Shown here piece by piece: positions 25,835 through 35,000 of a DNA stretch of 52,095 bases (position 1 is the stretch's first letter; each line of letters starts with the position of its first letter). The notes below the pieces were generated by a model. The model saw only the letters and a list, made by a program, of their open reading frames with translations. It did not search any database and was not told where the DNA came from. Origin of the DNA: an uncultured Christensenella sp. (GTDB lineage: Bacteria; Bacillota; Clostridia; Christensenellales; UBA1242); the NCBI GenBank assembly GCA_949294455.1, contig CASFHD010000002.1, positions 98,579 to 150,673 of the forward strand. Direction: 5' to 3'. A program made the position numbers and the translations under genes.

Positions 25835-26860
25835 TTGGAGGATAAAAAGTTAAAAAGGAAATATGACATTTTGATTTTCTCTGTAGAGCATTATATCAAA
25901 ATGGCTGAACCTATCACTTCATTCTTACTTCAAAATGAATTTAATGTGTCTAGTGCGACTTTAAGAAACGAGTTAAATTCTCTAGAGGCTATGGGTTATT
26001 TAGAACAAATACATACCTCAGGTGGTAGAATCCCAACCTCTAAAGCATATAAGTTTTATGTTGAGAATATCTTAGAATCGGGGAAATTGAATGTTGATAC
26101 GCTAGAAAGAGTTCGTGGCGAGATTGAAAATAAGTCAGTAGGGCTTATATCGACACTGTCCGCTTTAGCAAGGCGTTTAAACAAATATACCAGTTGTCCT
26201 ACAATACTGATTTCGAGGCATTTAGAGGATTTAGAGATTGAAAAAGTGCAAATTATCCCACTAATGCAAAAAGATGCATTATTGTTAATTGAAACAAAGG
26301 CTGGGGTGGTTGATGAAAATATCAATTTATCTTATGGTATAGATGCATCAAGTTGTTTAGATGCTTCAACCTTTATAACCGAACGATTTAAAGGTAAAAC
26401 AATAGGCTATTTAATTGACAATATTGCTGACGTTACATTGAAAGCAGGAGTTAAAATTGCAGAATTTAAAAATTTAATTGATGAAGTTACAAAGTCATTA
26501 TCAAAAGTTATTGAAACAAAATTAAAAGTAACTAATGAAAACACTGCAAAATTATTAAAAAATCGTACTGCGAATGAATACAAAGACACAGAAAACATAT
26601 TGTCATTTATAGAAAATGATGATGAAGTGCTTTTGGAATTTGCTGACAATAATGAGGTCGAAGTAAAAATAGGCGAAGAGAACTCATCTGAAAAATTAAA
26701 AGGCGGAATGGTGATAACGGCACCTATTGTAATAGGAGGAGTAAGTATAGGTTCGCTGTCTTTAGTTGGACCAAAGCGTGTTGATTATAAAAATTTAGCG
26801 ACTGCTTTAAAATTAATTGTTAGCGAAGTAGAAAAGTTGGGAGATGATAATGAAAAATAG
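25835..26860 (+). CDS. hrcA: heat-inducible transcription repressor HrcA
   Basis: HrcA binds CIRCE and represses chaperone genes when GroEL is available. The 341-residue product has an N-terminal winged helix (SSATLRNELNSLEAMGYLEQIHTSGGRIPTSKAYKFYV), a GAF-like middle, and the C-terminal GSLSLVGPKRVDYKNLATAL signature. The start appears to be a TTG, preceded by AAGGGGG; no ATG is available before the HTH. It lies directly behind CIRCE and overlaps grpE, as in other Firmicutes. Confidence 0.96.
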   Translation: MEDKKLKRKYDILIFSVEHYIKMAEPITSFLLQNEFNVSSATLRNELNSLEAMGYLEQIHTSGGRIPTSKAYKFYVENILESGKLNVDTLERVRGEIENKSVGLISTLSALARRLNKYTSCPTILISRHLEDLEIEKVQIIPLMQKDALLLIETKAGVVDENINLSYGIDASSCLDASTFITERFKGKTIGYLIDNIADVTLKAGVKIAEFKNLIDEVTKSLSKVIETKLKVTNENTAKLLKNRTANEYKDTENILSFIENDDEVLLEFADNNEVEVKIGEENSSEKLKGGMVITAPIVIGGVSIGSLSLVGPKRVDYKNLATALKLIVSEVEKLGDDNEK

Positions 26861-27611
26861 AAATTATTTCGATAAAGAAAAACATAAAAATCACCAAGAA
26901 TATTCTAAAGAAAATGATGAATCTCATGATTTTGAAGATGAATCTTTATTAAGTCAAGAACAAATTACAGACAATGAAGAGAATTTCTGTGATTGTGCTA
27001 ATGATTGTAATTGTCATAAAGATGAAAATTCAAATTGTGGTGAAAATTGTGATTGCAATGATGAATGTGATTGCGATTGCAAAGGAGACGGTGAAAAATG
27101 TAATTGCAAAGGTGAATGCAATTGCGAATCAAAGGATAACGAAAATAGTGAAAAATCTGACAATTTAGAAAGACGTTCTAATGAAGTAGAAAATCATACT
27201 AAAGAAAATCAAGACTATTTTAACATTTTGTTACAGACTAAAGCAGAATTTGATAATTACAGAAAGCGAACAGCAAATATTCGTTTAGAAGCATTTCAAG
27301 ATGGATTTATGGAGGCTGTAAGTGAATTCTTGCCAGCACTAGATAGTTTTATTCTCGCTCAAGATATGATTAAAGATAAAAATACTTTAATGGGTATTAA
27401 GTTTATAGAAAAAGGTATTCTTGATACACTCTCTAAAATGGGTGTAGAAAAAATATCTTGTGATGGTGAATTTAATCCAGAATTGCACAGTTGTATCGAC
27501 ACTGTTAGCGAAGGAGATGTTCCTTCAAATCATATAGTGAAGGTGGCGACTAATGGCTTTACTTATAAAGGTAAAGTGTTAAGATATGCAAATGTAATAA
27601 TCAAAAAATAA
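26850..27611 (+). CDS. grpE: nucleotide exchange factor GrpE with a Cys-rich N-terminal extension
   Basis: GrpE releases ADP from DnaK. The start at 26850 is best placed behind GGGAG; another ATG lies six bases earlier. The conserved core runs from QDYFNILLQTKAEFDNYRKRT (about residue 125) through LPALDSFILAQDM and GVEKISCDGEFNPELH to KVATNGFTYKGKVLRYANVIIKK. Residues about 45-95 are exceptional: 14 cysteines in about 50 residues, mostly in CxC and CxxxC spacing with Asp, Asn, Glu and Lys, resembling a metallothionein. GrpE tails are usually merely acidic. Metal binding or redox sensing is an inference. It is the second gene of the HrcA operon. Confidence 0.95.
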   Translation: MKNRNYFDKEKHKNHQEYSKENDESHDFEDESLLSQEQITDNEENFCDCANDCNCHKDENSNCGENCDCNDECDCDCKGDGEKCNCKGECNCESKDNENSEKSDNLERRSNEVENHTKENQDYFNILLQTKAEFDNYRKRTANIRLEAFQDGFMEAVSEFLPALDSFILAQDMIKDKNTLMGIKFIEKGILDTLSKMGVEKISCDGEFNPELHSCIDTVSEGDVPSNHIVKVATNGFTYKGKVLRYANVIIKK

Positions 27612-27656
27612 AATTAAAAAAATTACAACAATTATTAAAAAGGAGTTATTTTATTT

Positions 27657-29477
27657 ATGGGAAAAATTATTGGTATTGATTTAGGTACAACTAATTCGTG
27701 TGTCGCCGTTATGGAAAATGGCACACCTACTGTTATTCCAAATGTTGAAGGAGGAAGAACTACACCATCTGTAGTGGCTTTTAAAGGTGATGAAAGGATT
27801 GTGGGTAATGCTGCTAAGCGTCAAGCAGTTGCTAACCCTGACAAAACTGTAATCTCTATTAAAAGACATATGGGTACAGATTATAAAGTTAAAATTGATG
27901 ATAAATCATATTCTCCGCAAGAAATTTCTGCTATGATTTTGTCTAAATTAAAAGCAGATGCTGAAGCATATTTAGGAAGTAAAGTTACACAAGCTGTTAT
28001 TACAGTTCCTGCATATTTCAACGATTCTCAAAGACAGGCTACTAAAGATGCTGGTAAAATCGCTGGTCTGGAAGTTTTAAGAATTATCAATGAACCTACT
28101 GCAGCTGCTCTTGCTTATGGACTTGATAAAACTGATGGTAAAAATCAAAAAATTCTAGTATTTGACTTGGGTGGTGGTACATTTGATGTATCTATTCTTG
28201 AAATCGGTGATGGCGTGTTTGAAGTTTTAGCTACTAATGGTGATACAAAACTTGGTGGTGATGACTTTGATAACAGAATTATTGATTTGTTAGTTTCTGA
28301 ATTCAAAAAGGAAAACAACATTGATTTGTCAAATGATAAACTTGCTATGCAAAGACTTAAAGAAGCAGCAGAAAAGGCTAAAATTGAACTTTCTACTATG
28401 AGTCAAACAACTATTTCGCTTCCATTTATTACTGCTGATGCTACAGGACCTAAACACTTGGAATATACTCTTACTAGGGCTAAATTTGAAAGCATCATAG
28501 AAGACCTTGTTGAAAAGACTTTGGTTTGTACTAGAAAGGCTTTGGCTGATGCAGGTCTTAATAAATCTGATATTCACAACGTAGTTTTGGTTGGTGGTTC
28601 AACTCGTGTTCCTTGTGTAGTTGATGCTATTGCTAAAGAAATTCCTGTTACACCAAATAAATCAGTTAACCCTGATGAATGTGTGGCTGTTGGTGCGGCT
28701 ATTCAAGCAGGTGTGTTGGGTGGTGAAGTCAAAGATGTATTATTACTAGATGTTACACCTCTATCTTTAGGTATTGAAACTTTGGGTGGAGTATTTACTA
28801 AATTGATTGAAAGAAATACTACTATTCCTACTAAAAAATCTCAAATATTTAGTACTGCTCAAGATAATCAACCTGGTGTTGAAATTCACGTTTTGCAAGG
28901 TGAAAGAGAGTTCGCTGCTCAAAATAAATCTTTAGGTAAATTCCAATTAGTTGGTATTGCTCCTGCTCCTAGAGGAGTACCTCAAATCGAAGTAACATTT
29001 GATATTGATGCTAATGGTATAGTTAATGTTTCTGCAAAAGATTTAGGTACAAATAAAGAACAAAAAATTACAATCACTGCTTCTACTAATTTGTCAGAAG
29101 AAGAAATTAATAAGGCTGTAAAAGAAGCTGAACAATTCGCTGAAGTTGATAAAAAGAGAAGAGAAGTAATTGATAGCAGAAATAATCTAGATGGTATGAT
29201 TTTCACTATTGAAAAAACTGTTAGAGAAAATGCTGACAAGATTAGTGAAGAGGATAAAACAAAATTAAATAATGCTACTGAAGAGGCTAAAAAACATTTG
29301 ACAAGCGAAGATTTGAATGAAATTAAAAACGCTTACGATGAGTTAACTAAAGTTTCTAATGAAGTTTTCTCAAAAATGTATCAAAATCCTAATGGTTCTA
29401 ATACCGGTTCAAATGATAGTGGTGCATCTAATAATGGTTCAAATAGTTCCAACCCTGATGATGTAATTATTGAATAA
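27657..29477 (+). CDS. dnaK: chaperone DnaK (Hsp70)
   Basis: DnaK folds proteins in an ATP cycle driven by DnaJ and GrpE. The 606-residue protein carries [14 protein letters not shown] near residue 4, the phosphate loop [13 protein letters not shown] near 168, [11 protein letters not shown] near 312, the interdomain linker [19 protein letters not shown] near 362 and the Gly/Asn/Ser-rich C-terminal tail ending PDDVIIE. Length is normal. The ATG follows AAGGAG. Expression is under CIRCE/HrcA control from 25762. Confidence 0.99.
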   Translation: MGKIIGIDLGTTNSCVAVMENGTPTVIPNVEGGRTTPSVVAFKGDERIVGNAAKRQAVANPDKTVISIKRHMGTDYKVKIDDKSYSPQEISAMILSKLKADAEAYLGSKVTQAVITVPAYFNDSQRQATKDAGKIAGLEVLRIINEPTAAALAYGLDKTDGKNQKILVFDLGGGTFDVSILEIGDGVFEVLATNGDTKLGGDDFDNRIIDLLVSEFKKENNIDLSNDKLAMQRLKEAAEKAKIELSTMSQTTISLPFITADATGPKHLEYTLTRAKFESIIEDLVEKTLVCTRKALADAGLNKSDIHNVVLVGGSTRVPCVVDAIAKEIPVTPNKSVNPDECVAVGAAIQAGVLGGEVKDVLLLDVTPLSLGIETLGGVFTKLIERNTTIPTKKSQIFSTAQDNQPGVEIHVLQGEREFAAQNKSLGKFQLVGIAPAPRGVPQIEVTFDIDANGIVNVSAKDLGTNKEQKITITASTNLSEEEINKAVKEAEQFAEVDKKRREVIDSRNNLDGMIFTIEKTVRENADKISEEDKTKLNNATEEAKKHLTSEDLNEIKNAYDELTKVSNEVFSKMYQNPNGSNTGSNDSGASNNGSNSSNPDDVIIE

Positions 29478-29494
29478 TATTTTAGGGGTAGAAT

Positions 29495-30604
29495 ATGGCG
29501 AAAGATTATTATAATATATTAGGTGTTAGCAAAACTGCTAGTGAAGATGAAATTAAATCCGCTTATAGAAGTTTAGCAAAAAAATATCACCCTGACCTTA
29601 ATAAAACCCCTGAGGCGGCGGAAAAATTTAAAGATATTAACGAGGCATATTCTGTCCTTAGCGATAAAACAAAGCGCTCAAATTACGACCAATACGGGTC
29701 AGCAGATGGTCCACAAGGCTTTGGTGGTTCAGGTGGCTTTGGTGGCGGATTTTCATCTTCGTCATTTAACTTTGATGATATTTTTGATATTTTCGGTTTT
29801 GGTGGCAAAAGCAAGGCAAGTGCAGGCATAGAAGTAGGAGATGATGTATTGACTAATCTCACTATAAGTTTTGAAGAGGCTTGTAACGGCGTTGAAAAAG
29901 AAATTGTTATAAATCGAAAAGAAAGATGTTCTGATTGTTCAGGAACGGGAGCTAAAAAAGGTGCTCCTCAAGAAAAATGTACTCAGTGTAATGGTACAGG
30001 TAGAGTTCAAATCATTCAAAATACATTGTTTGGCAGAATGCAGACAGTAGGCGAATGTAAAAATTGCCACGGAACAGGTAAAATTGTTAAAGAAAAATGT
30101 ACAACTTGTCATGGTGTTGGTACAAAATTCGTTACAAGACGAATTAAAGTTAAAATTCCTGCAGGTATTGATGATGGGCAATCTATAAGAATGCGAGGTG
30201 AAGGCGAACAACTAGCATCGACTAATTCACAATCAGGTGATTTAGTTATTAAAATTAAGGTTTTGCCACATCAATTATTGCAAAGACAGGGCTTTGATCT
30301 ATATGTAGATGTATATGTTCCTTTCACAACACTTTTGCTAGGTGGCAAGATTGAAATACCTACTATTAAAGGAAATACTACATTAGATGTAGACCCATTA
30401 ACTCAAAATGGTACAACTTATACTTTACGAGGTAGAGGAGTTAAAAACTTAAGAGGCTTAGGTTATGGTAACATTATAGTTACATTAAAAGGTGAAATAC
30501 CAAAAAGTCTTGACAAAGAGTCTAAGAAAAAATTAAAAGAGATTGAAGAAAACTTTAAAGAAAGCGATTATCCAAAAACTACTTTATATAAGAAAAAATT
30601 ATAA
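29495..30604 (+). CDS. dnaJ: chaperone DnaJ (Hsp40)
   Basis: DnaJ delivers clients to DnaK and stimulates its ATPase. The 369-residue type I protein has a J domain with KKYHPDLNK near residue 30, a Gly/Phe-rich linker (residues 70-105), four zinc repeats ([32 protein letters not shown], residues 147-210) and the C-terminal substrate domains. It is the last gene of the operon and ends at the hairpin at 30604. Confidence 0.98.
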   Translation: MAKDYYNILGVSKTASEDEIKSAYRSLAKKYHPDLNKTPEAAEKFKDINEAYSVLSDKTKRSNYDQYGSADGPQGFGGSGGFGGGFSSSSFNFDDIFDIFGFGGKSKASAGIEVGDDVLTNLTISFEEACNGVEKEIVINRKERCSDCSGTGAKKGAPQEKCTQCNGTGRVQIIQNTLFGRMQTVGECKNCHGTGKIVKEKCTTCHGVGTKFVTRRIKVKIPAGIDDGQSIRMRGEGEQLASTNSQSGDLVIKIKVLPHQLLQRQGFDLYVDVYVPFTTLLLGGKIEIPTIKGNTTLDVDPLTQNGTTYTLRGRGVKNLRGLGYGNIIVTLKGEIPKSLDKESKKKLKEIEENFKESDYPKTTLYKKKL

Positions 30605-30632
30605 AAATCATCTTAATAGATGATTTTTTTAT
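30604..30632 (+). terminator. heat-shock operon terminator
   Basis: AAAATCATCT, a TTAAT loop and AGATGATTTT with a T-run, beginning at the dnaJ stop. Confidence 0.88.
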
Positions 30633-30772
30633 ATGACTTCAAACTAAGTATTATAATAATAGTTTATTTATTAAATTTCAAGAAAAAATATAATTATTAT
30701 GGAAATTGTATTGATATAATTAATAATGAAAATTAAGAAATGTTAATAATAAAATTATGACTTAAATTATTA

Positions 30773-30846
30773 TTTTTGAAACTAATACAAAAAGAAACTT
30801 CACTTTTAGATATAGAGTTTTTTTATTATATTTTTTAGTTTAAAAA
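30773..30846. repeat. 70-base palindromic element, copy 1
   Basis: The left arm TTTTTGAAACTAAT is at 30773-30786; the right arm TAGTTTAAAAA at 30836-30846 is a degraded reverse complement. A weak internal hairpin (AAACTT/GAGTTT) with a T-run follows. It belongs to the family also seen at 30870 and 36465. Confidence 0.5.
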
Positions 30847-30869
30847 TTGGTTAATTTTGTTCTTTTATC

Positions 30870-30937
30870 TTGAAACTAATATAAAAAACTTTGTTTTCAT
30901 TTGTGTGGTTATCTTTGCTTTTCTGCTAGTTTCAAAA
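30870..30937. repeat. 70-base palindromic element, copy 2
   Basis: TTGAAACTA at 30870-30878 is the exact complement of TAGTTTCAA at 30927-30935. It lies in tandem with copy 1, 24 bases away, between dnaJ and a tRNA cluster. The remaining 30633-31122 sequence is AT-rich and gene-free. Confidence 0.6.
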
Positions 30938-31122
30938 GGGTGTCATTAGTTTAGGTGATTTAAATTTTATATAAAAAGTAGGTATATTTATTTGTATATA
31001 TTTTGGTAGTTTTTAAATACTAACCTTTAAACTTTTTAATAAAATAGAACAAACGAATATTAAGCAATTTTATTGACATAAATTTTCGTTTATATTGTAA
31101 TGTAAGCAAGTGTATAATATCA

Positions 31123-31151
31123 TTAAAAAAAATCATCAACACTGATGATTT
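31123..31151 (-). terminator. terminator of the tRNA-Cys/Leu transcript
   Basis: On the minus strand, AAATCATCA, loop, TGATGATTT and a T-run, just 3' of tRNA-Leu. Confidence 0.85.
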
Positions 31152-31239
31152 TGGTGCCGATGGCCGGGGTCGAACCGGCACGGAAGTTTCCCCCCGAAGG
31201 ATTTTAAGTCCTTTGCGTCTGCCATTTCGCCACATCGGC
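31152..31239 (-). tRNA. tRNA-Leu (TAA)
   Basis: Class II tRNA, acceptor GCCGATG/CATCGGC, anticodon loop CTTAAAA, long variable arm, encoded CCA. Confidence 0.95.
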
Positions 31240-31249
31240 ATATTAAAAT

Positions 31250-31324
31250 TGGAGGCACCAATCAGAATCGAACTGATGAATGAGGGTTTTGCAGACCCTG
31301 GCCTTACCGCTTGGCGATGGTGCC
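31250..31324 (-). tRNA. tRNA-Cys (GCA)
   Basis: Acceptor GGCACCA with TTGGTGCC 3' side, anticodon loop CTGCAAA, encoded CCA. Confidence 0.94.
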
Positions 31325-31342
31325 GTACCAATTTGCTATTTT

Positions 31343-31371
31343 ATTTTAGCATAATTTCTATATTGTGTCAA
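31343..31371 (-). promoter_or_regulatory. promoter of tRNA-Cys/Leu
   Basis: Minus strand TTGACA (31371-31366), 17 bases, TAAAAT (31348-31343). Confidence 0.85.
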
Positions 31372-32073
31372 TTATTTTTTTTAAGTTTTAATTTATTTTA
31401 TTTAGTTTTTACCTTTTTATTAAAACATTTTCTGACTATCTCGATATATGTTTTATTCTTTAGTTTTTATTTTATATGAATTTATTCTTCTTTATGTGAA
31501 TTATCAAATTTATATATTTTTGCATATTATTTTATATGAAAGATAGAATTTACATAATTAATTGTCCTAAATTGTTAAAACCTTTATTAAAACTTGTTTT
31601 TAGAAAACATTATTTTAAATTAAACAAATAAAATTATATATTTCATCTATTAATTTTATATTGATTTGTGTATTAGATTGAATTTTATGTTCAGTATAAG
31701 TTTTTATAAATATAAATTTTTTTTTGCTTTCATATTTTTATATGTAAATTAAAATCATTTGAAATACGAGTGTAAGATTAAAAATATAGAAATATAATAA
31801 AACAAAATACAATAATTAAAGTAAAAGCGATTTTACAATTAAAAATTATTGCAAAATCATTAAAATATAACATTATTTAGTATTATAATAATTTATTCTA
31901 TATAAGCGTAAAATACAATATTATATAAAACATACAACAATATACATTAATATAATGCATAAAATTTATTTGTAGAAAATGTATAAAATGCACATATTGA
32001 CGCAATAAAAAAATGACTTAAATGATAATGTAAATATTGTATTTAAGCCATTTATTCATAAATTATATTATTG
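31372..32073. other. 700-base AT-rich spacer between tRNA pairs
   Basis: I see no gene, hairpin of note or repeat. Short frames here lack ribosome sites. Confidence 0.55.
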
Positions 32074-32148
32074 TGGAGCGGAAGACGAGATTCGAACTCG
32101 CGACATTTGCCTTGGCAAGGCAACGCTCTACCACTGAGCCACTCCCGC
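32074..32148 (-). tRNA. tRNA-Gly (GCC)
   Basis: Acceptor GCGGGAG with CTTCCGC 3' side, anticodon loop TTGCCAA, T loop GTTCGAATC, encoded CCA. Confidence 0.94.
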
Positions 32149-32190
32149 ATATAAACATTAATTTATATGCAATGAGACAACTTTTTGTTA

Positions 32191-32266
32191 TGGTGGGAAG
32201 TATAGGACTCGAACCTATGACCCTCTGCTTGTAAGGCAGGTACTCTACCAACTGCGCTAACCTCCC
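32191..32266 (-). tRNA. tRNA-Val (TAC)
   Basis: Acceptor GGGAGGT/ACTTCCC, anticodon loop CTTACAA, encoded CCA. Confidence 0.95.
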
Positions 32267-32291
32267 AAATCTGTTGCCACATTGCAAACCT

Positions 32292-32320
32292 ATATTATCA
32301 TAAAAAAATATGCCTGTCAA
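32292..32320 (-). promoter_or_regulatory. promoter of tRNA-Val/Gly
   Basis: Minus strand TTGACA (32320-32315), 17 bases, TAATAT (32297-32292). Confidence 0.82.
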
Positions 32321-32770
32321 CAAATTTTACAAAAATTTTTAATTTTATTGATTTTTTTATTATATTAGTTATTTTAATTATAACAATATTTCAAATTTTT
32401 TTAAACAATAATATATTATCGTATTACATTATTAATTTAAAGTGTAATTTTTCTATTTAAATAATTTAGTTAAAGTATGATATTATTTCATTAACACACA
32501 TTTAGTAACTATTAACTAATATATTATCATATTAAATTACTATTTAAGGTATAATTTTAATGTAATGAGTGTTCAGTTAAGGTATAATATTATTACACAA
32601 ATATAGATTATAGTGTCTATTGATTAAATGGTATATATACTTGTTTTTGATATATAAATTTATGATTATATGAGATTGGAAAAATCTGTCATTTATTAAT
32701 TTAATAAATATTCATATTATAACACATAATACTTGTGTAAGGCAAATGCCTTATATAAAAGGGGTAAAAA
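32321..32770. other. AT-rich spacer with degenerate repeats
   Basis: No gene is seen. Between about 32400 and 32600 there are imperfectly repeated blocks, AATATATTATCRTATTA and GTTAARGTATRATATTATT, each occurring at least twice. No function is suggested. Confidence 0.45.
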
Positions 32771-32992
32771 ATGTTTGGTAAGAAAAACAAGAAATCTAAG
32801 GCTAGTTCAAACGAAAAGAATTGTAAAAGTTGTTCAAATAGTTCAAACTCTTCTAACACAACAAATTCTTCAAATGTTTCGAACGCGACAAAGTCTCAAA
32901 GCAATGTTAAAAGCGCATCAAACACAAAAAGTGCAAAGAGTGCATCAACTGCAAAGGCTAATAAAAGCTTAGATTCTAAAAATTGTTCATAG
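32771..32992 (+). CDS. Ser/Asn/Lys-rich small protein, 73 aa
   Basis: The start follows AAAAGGGGT. The product begins MFGKKNKKSKAS, has a KNCKSCSN pair of cysteines near residue 22, then about 45 residues of almost only Ser, Asn, Lys, Thr and Ala, and ends SKNCS. It is basic and presumably disordered. Short proteins with this MFGKK-start and low-complexity tail are, as far as I recall, common but uncharacterised in gut Clostridia. A strong terminator follows. Confidence 0.65.
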   Translation: MFGKKNKKSKASSNEKNCKSCSNSSNSSNTTNSSNVSNATKSQSNVKSASNTKSAKSASTAKANKSLDSKNCS

Positions 32993-33003
32993 CTTTTTAC
33001 CTA

Positions 33004-33030
33004 AAGGGCAACATCAGTTGCTCTTTTTTA
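33004..33030 (+). terminator. intrinsic terminator
   Basis: AAGGGCAAC, ATCA loop, GTTGCTCTT and T-run directly after the 73-aa gene. Confidence 0.9.
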
Positions 33031-33062
33031 TTAAAAATTTTTCAAAAAAATTAAAAAGGGTC

Positions 33063-33090
33063 TTGAAAAAAATTTTATTTATGATATTAT
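33063..33090 (+). promoter_or_regulatory. promoter of the 508-aa gene
   Basis: TTGAAA at 33063-33068, 16 bases, TATTAT at 33085-33090; moderate match. Confidence 0.5.
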
Positions 33091-33116
33091 TAGAACAATT
33101 TTAGAGGTGGTTTATT

Positions 33117-34643
33117 ATGGATTTTTCTATAAATGATGAGGGATGTCTTATTGATCGTGATGGGAAAATTGTTGGTGTTAATGTTTTTATTAAAAAAACT
33201 GAAGAAGAACAACAAGGTTTAAAAGAAGTTGGTTATTTTCGTGATAAAGATGGAAATATTATTGGTATTCGTGAAGATACTAGTAGTAAAAGACCAGGTA
33301 TAGATGTTACAAATTTAACAAAAGATGCAAATTCGGATAATAGTTCTAAAGCAAATAATCAATATAAAAAACGAAGATATTATAATCTACAACAAAAATT
33401 ATTAGAAATTTTTTCAATATGTCCTAAAATATGTCCTAATACAAATGAGAATGATGAAAAAGCAAAAGAAGCAAAAAAATTTTTAATATATTTAAAAAAT
33501 AAAAATATTATGGAAGTTATGTGTGAATTGCTTGATAAACATCCAAAGAACATTGATTATGACAAAAAATTAGATTCTTATATTTCGTGCGAAGAAGAAG
33601 ATTTTCTTGATAAGTTATTAAAAATTAATGAATTGGCTTTTGTTTGTCTGCCTGCAGTATATTTAGCTAGTTTTACTCACAGTAATTCAAAACATTCAGG
33701 CAAGTTAAAAGAATTATGTGAAAAATATGAAAATTTATTATTAGAATTAAGAGAGGATATATTTAATAAGGCAAATTTTAAAAATGAAAAATCTCCAGCT
33801 AGTATCTTTGTTAAAAATACAGGATTATTCAGAGAATATTGTGGAGAAAGTGTTAAAAGATCTAATATGTGTAGCAATAGAACTGCCGATAATTACCGTG
33901 CTTTAGCAGGTAAATTACGATTTTCAACTACTTTAGATATTAAAAGATGTATTTTAAATACAATTTTTGTAAATACAGGGTATAAAAGAAAAAACGGTGA
34001 GCCTAATGAAGATAGTACTGCAACTATCATAGAATTTATTGTAAGAAGATTTGGCAATAAAATTAAACTTAATCCAGATGGTGTTTTGGGTGTATTACCA
34101 CACTTAGATATAGATACAATTAATAGCTTTTTAAAAAATAAAGATGTCAAAGATAAATTATTAATTTCATTCAAATCGTGCTTAAAATATTTTTATATTG
34201 AAAAATATTTAGAAAGCATAAAAAAAGGTTATTGCCTCATTGAAAATAAGCAGGATGAGGAAAATGTTATTAAATATGTCAAGAGTTTATATTCTATAAA
34301 TGGTAAAAGTATCGATGAAATTTTGGGTGATAATACAATTAATAAAGCTATAGAAGACGTTAGATTACAAGTAGTAAAAAAATTTAAATCTTTTTGTGGT
34401 AATGTTAATGCAGAAGGAAGTTTATTATATGAAATAAATAACGGAAATTTAGATCAAGCTGCTAAAGATTGGCTTTTAAATTTAAGCACAAAATATAATA
34501 TTGATTTTAGTGTGATGACAGAAGGAGAAATTCAAAATTTGATAATTGAAAAATTAATTTCATATTTTCCATCTAGTTGGAGAGCTCTGTTTACAGGAAA
34601 ACTGAGTAAAACTCCTGCAGAATTAAAAATTTTAAATTTATAA
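33117..34643 (+). CDS. hypothetical protein, 508 aa
   Basis: Family not recognised. The first 55 residues hold two similar units, CLIDRDGKIVGVNV and YFRDKDGNIIGIRE, a DxDGxxxG turn repeat that might bind a ligand or just form a beta hairpin pair. The rest is soluble, helical and Lys/Asn-rich with scattered Cys (for example CPKICPN near residue 103). There is no signal peptide or membrane span. The ATG follows AGAGGTGG. It has its own promoter and terminator, so it is monocistronic. Size without any known domain makes it notable. Confidence 0.75.
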   Translation: MDFSINDEGCLIDRDGKIVGVNVFIKKTEEEQQGLKEVGYFRDKDGNIIGIREDTSSKRPGIDVTNLTKDANSDNSSKANNQYKKRRYYNLQQKLLEIFSICPKICPNTNENDEKAKEAKKFLIYLKNKNIMEVMCELLDKHPKNIDYDKKLDSYISCEEEDFLDKLLKINELAFVCLPAVYLASFTHSNSKHSGKLKELCEKYENLLLELREDIFNKANFKNEKSPASIFVKNTGLFREYCGESVKRSNMCSNRTADNYRALAGKLRFSTTLDIKRCILNTIFVNTGYKRKNGEPNEDSTATIIEFIVRRFGNKIKLNPDGVLGVLPHLDIDTINSFLKNKDVKDKLLISFKSCLKYFYIEKYLESIKKGYCLIENKQDEENVIKYVKSLYSINGKSIDEILGDNTINKAIEDVRLQVVKKFKSFCGNVNAEGSLLYEINNGNLDQAAKDWLLNLSTKYNIDFSVMTEGEIQNLIIEKLISYFPSSWRALFTGKLSKTPAELKILNL

Positions 34644-34647
34644 ATTT

Positions 34648-34675
34648 GCAAAAGCTATATCTTTTGCTTTTTTTA
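34648..34675 (+). terminator. intrinsic terminator
   Basis: GCAAAAG, short loop, CTTTTGC and T-run five bases after the 508-aa gene. Confidence 0.85.
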
Positions 34676-34712
34676 TTATTTTTTAATTTGTTTGCATTAA
34701 TTGTTCTTTTAG

Positions 34713-34741
34713 TTGACAATATTTAATATTATATGTAAACT
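34713..34741 (+). promoter_or_regulatory. promoter of the zinc-ribbon/SPFH operon
   Basis: TTGACA at 34713-34718, 17 bases, TAAACT at 34736-34741; a TATAAT starting at 34741 offers a longer-spaced alternative. Confidence 0.6.
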
Positions 34742-34757
34742 ATAATAAGAGGAAAAT

Positions 34758-34991
34758 ATGGCTGATACAAAATGTCCGAATTGTGGTGCAAACTATACAA
34801 ATTCTAAAAAATGTGAATATTGTGGCAGTATGCTACCATCTCATCTTGAAGACATAAATGAATCTGAAAAAAATTTAGATGGTACTAAATCTATTACTCC
34901 ATCAAACAATTTAGATGAATTTTTAGGATTAGGCATAGGCATAGATATTTTAAACGGCATTTTTAACAGTCATAAATCTGATGGTGATTAA
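34758..34991 (+). CDS. small zinc-ribbon protein, 77 aa
   Basis: The N-terminus has CPNCGANYTNSKKCEYCGS (residues 5-23), a four-cysteine zinc ribbon. The rest is an acidic, probably disordered linker and a short hydrophobic stretch, FLGLGIGIDILNGIF, that could be an amphipathic helix. The ATG follows AGAGG. Nine bases separate it from the SPFH gene, which also carries zinc ribbons, so the two products may work together. Confidence 0.8.
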   Translation: MADTKCPNCGANYTNSKKCEYCGSMLPSHLEDINESEKNLDGTKSITPSNNLDEFLGLGIGIDILNGIFNSHKSDGD

Positions 34992-35000
34992 AGGAGAAAT

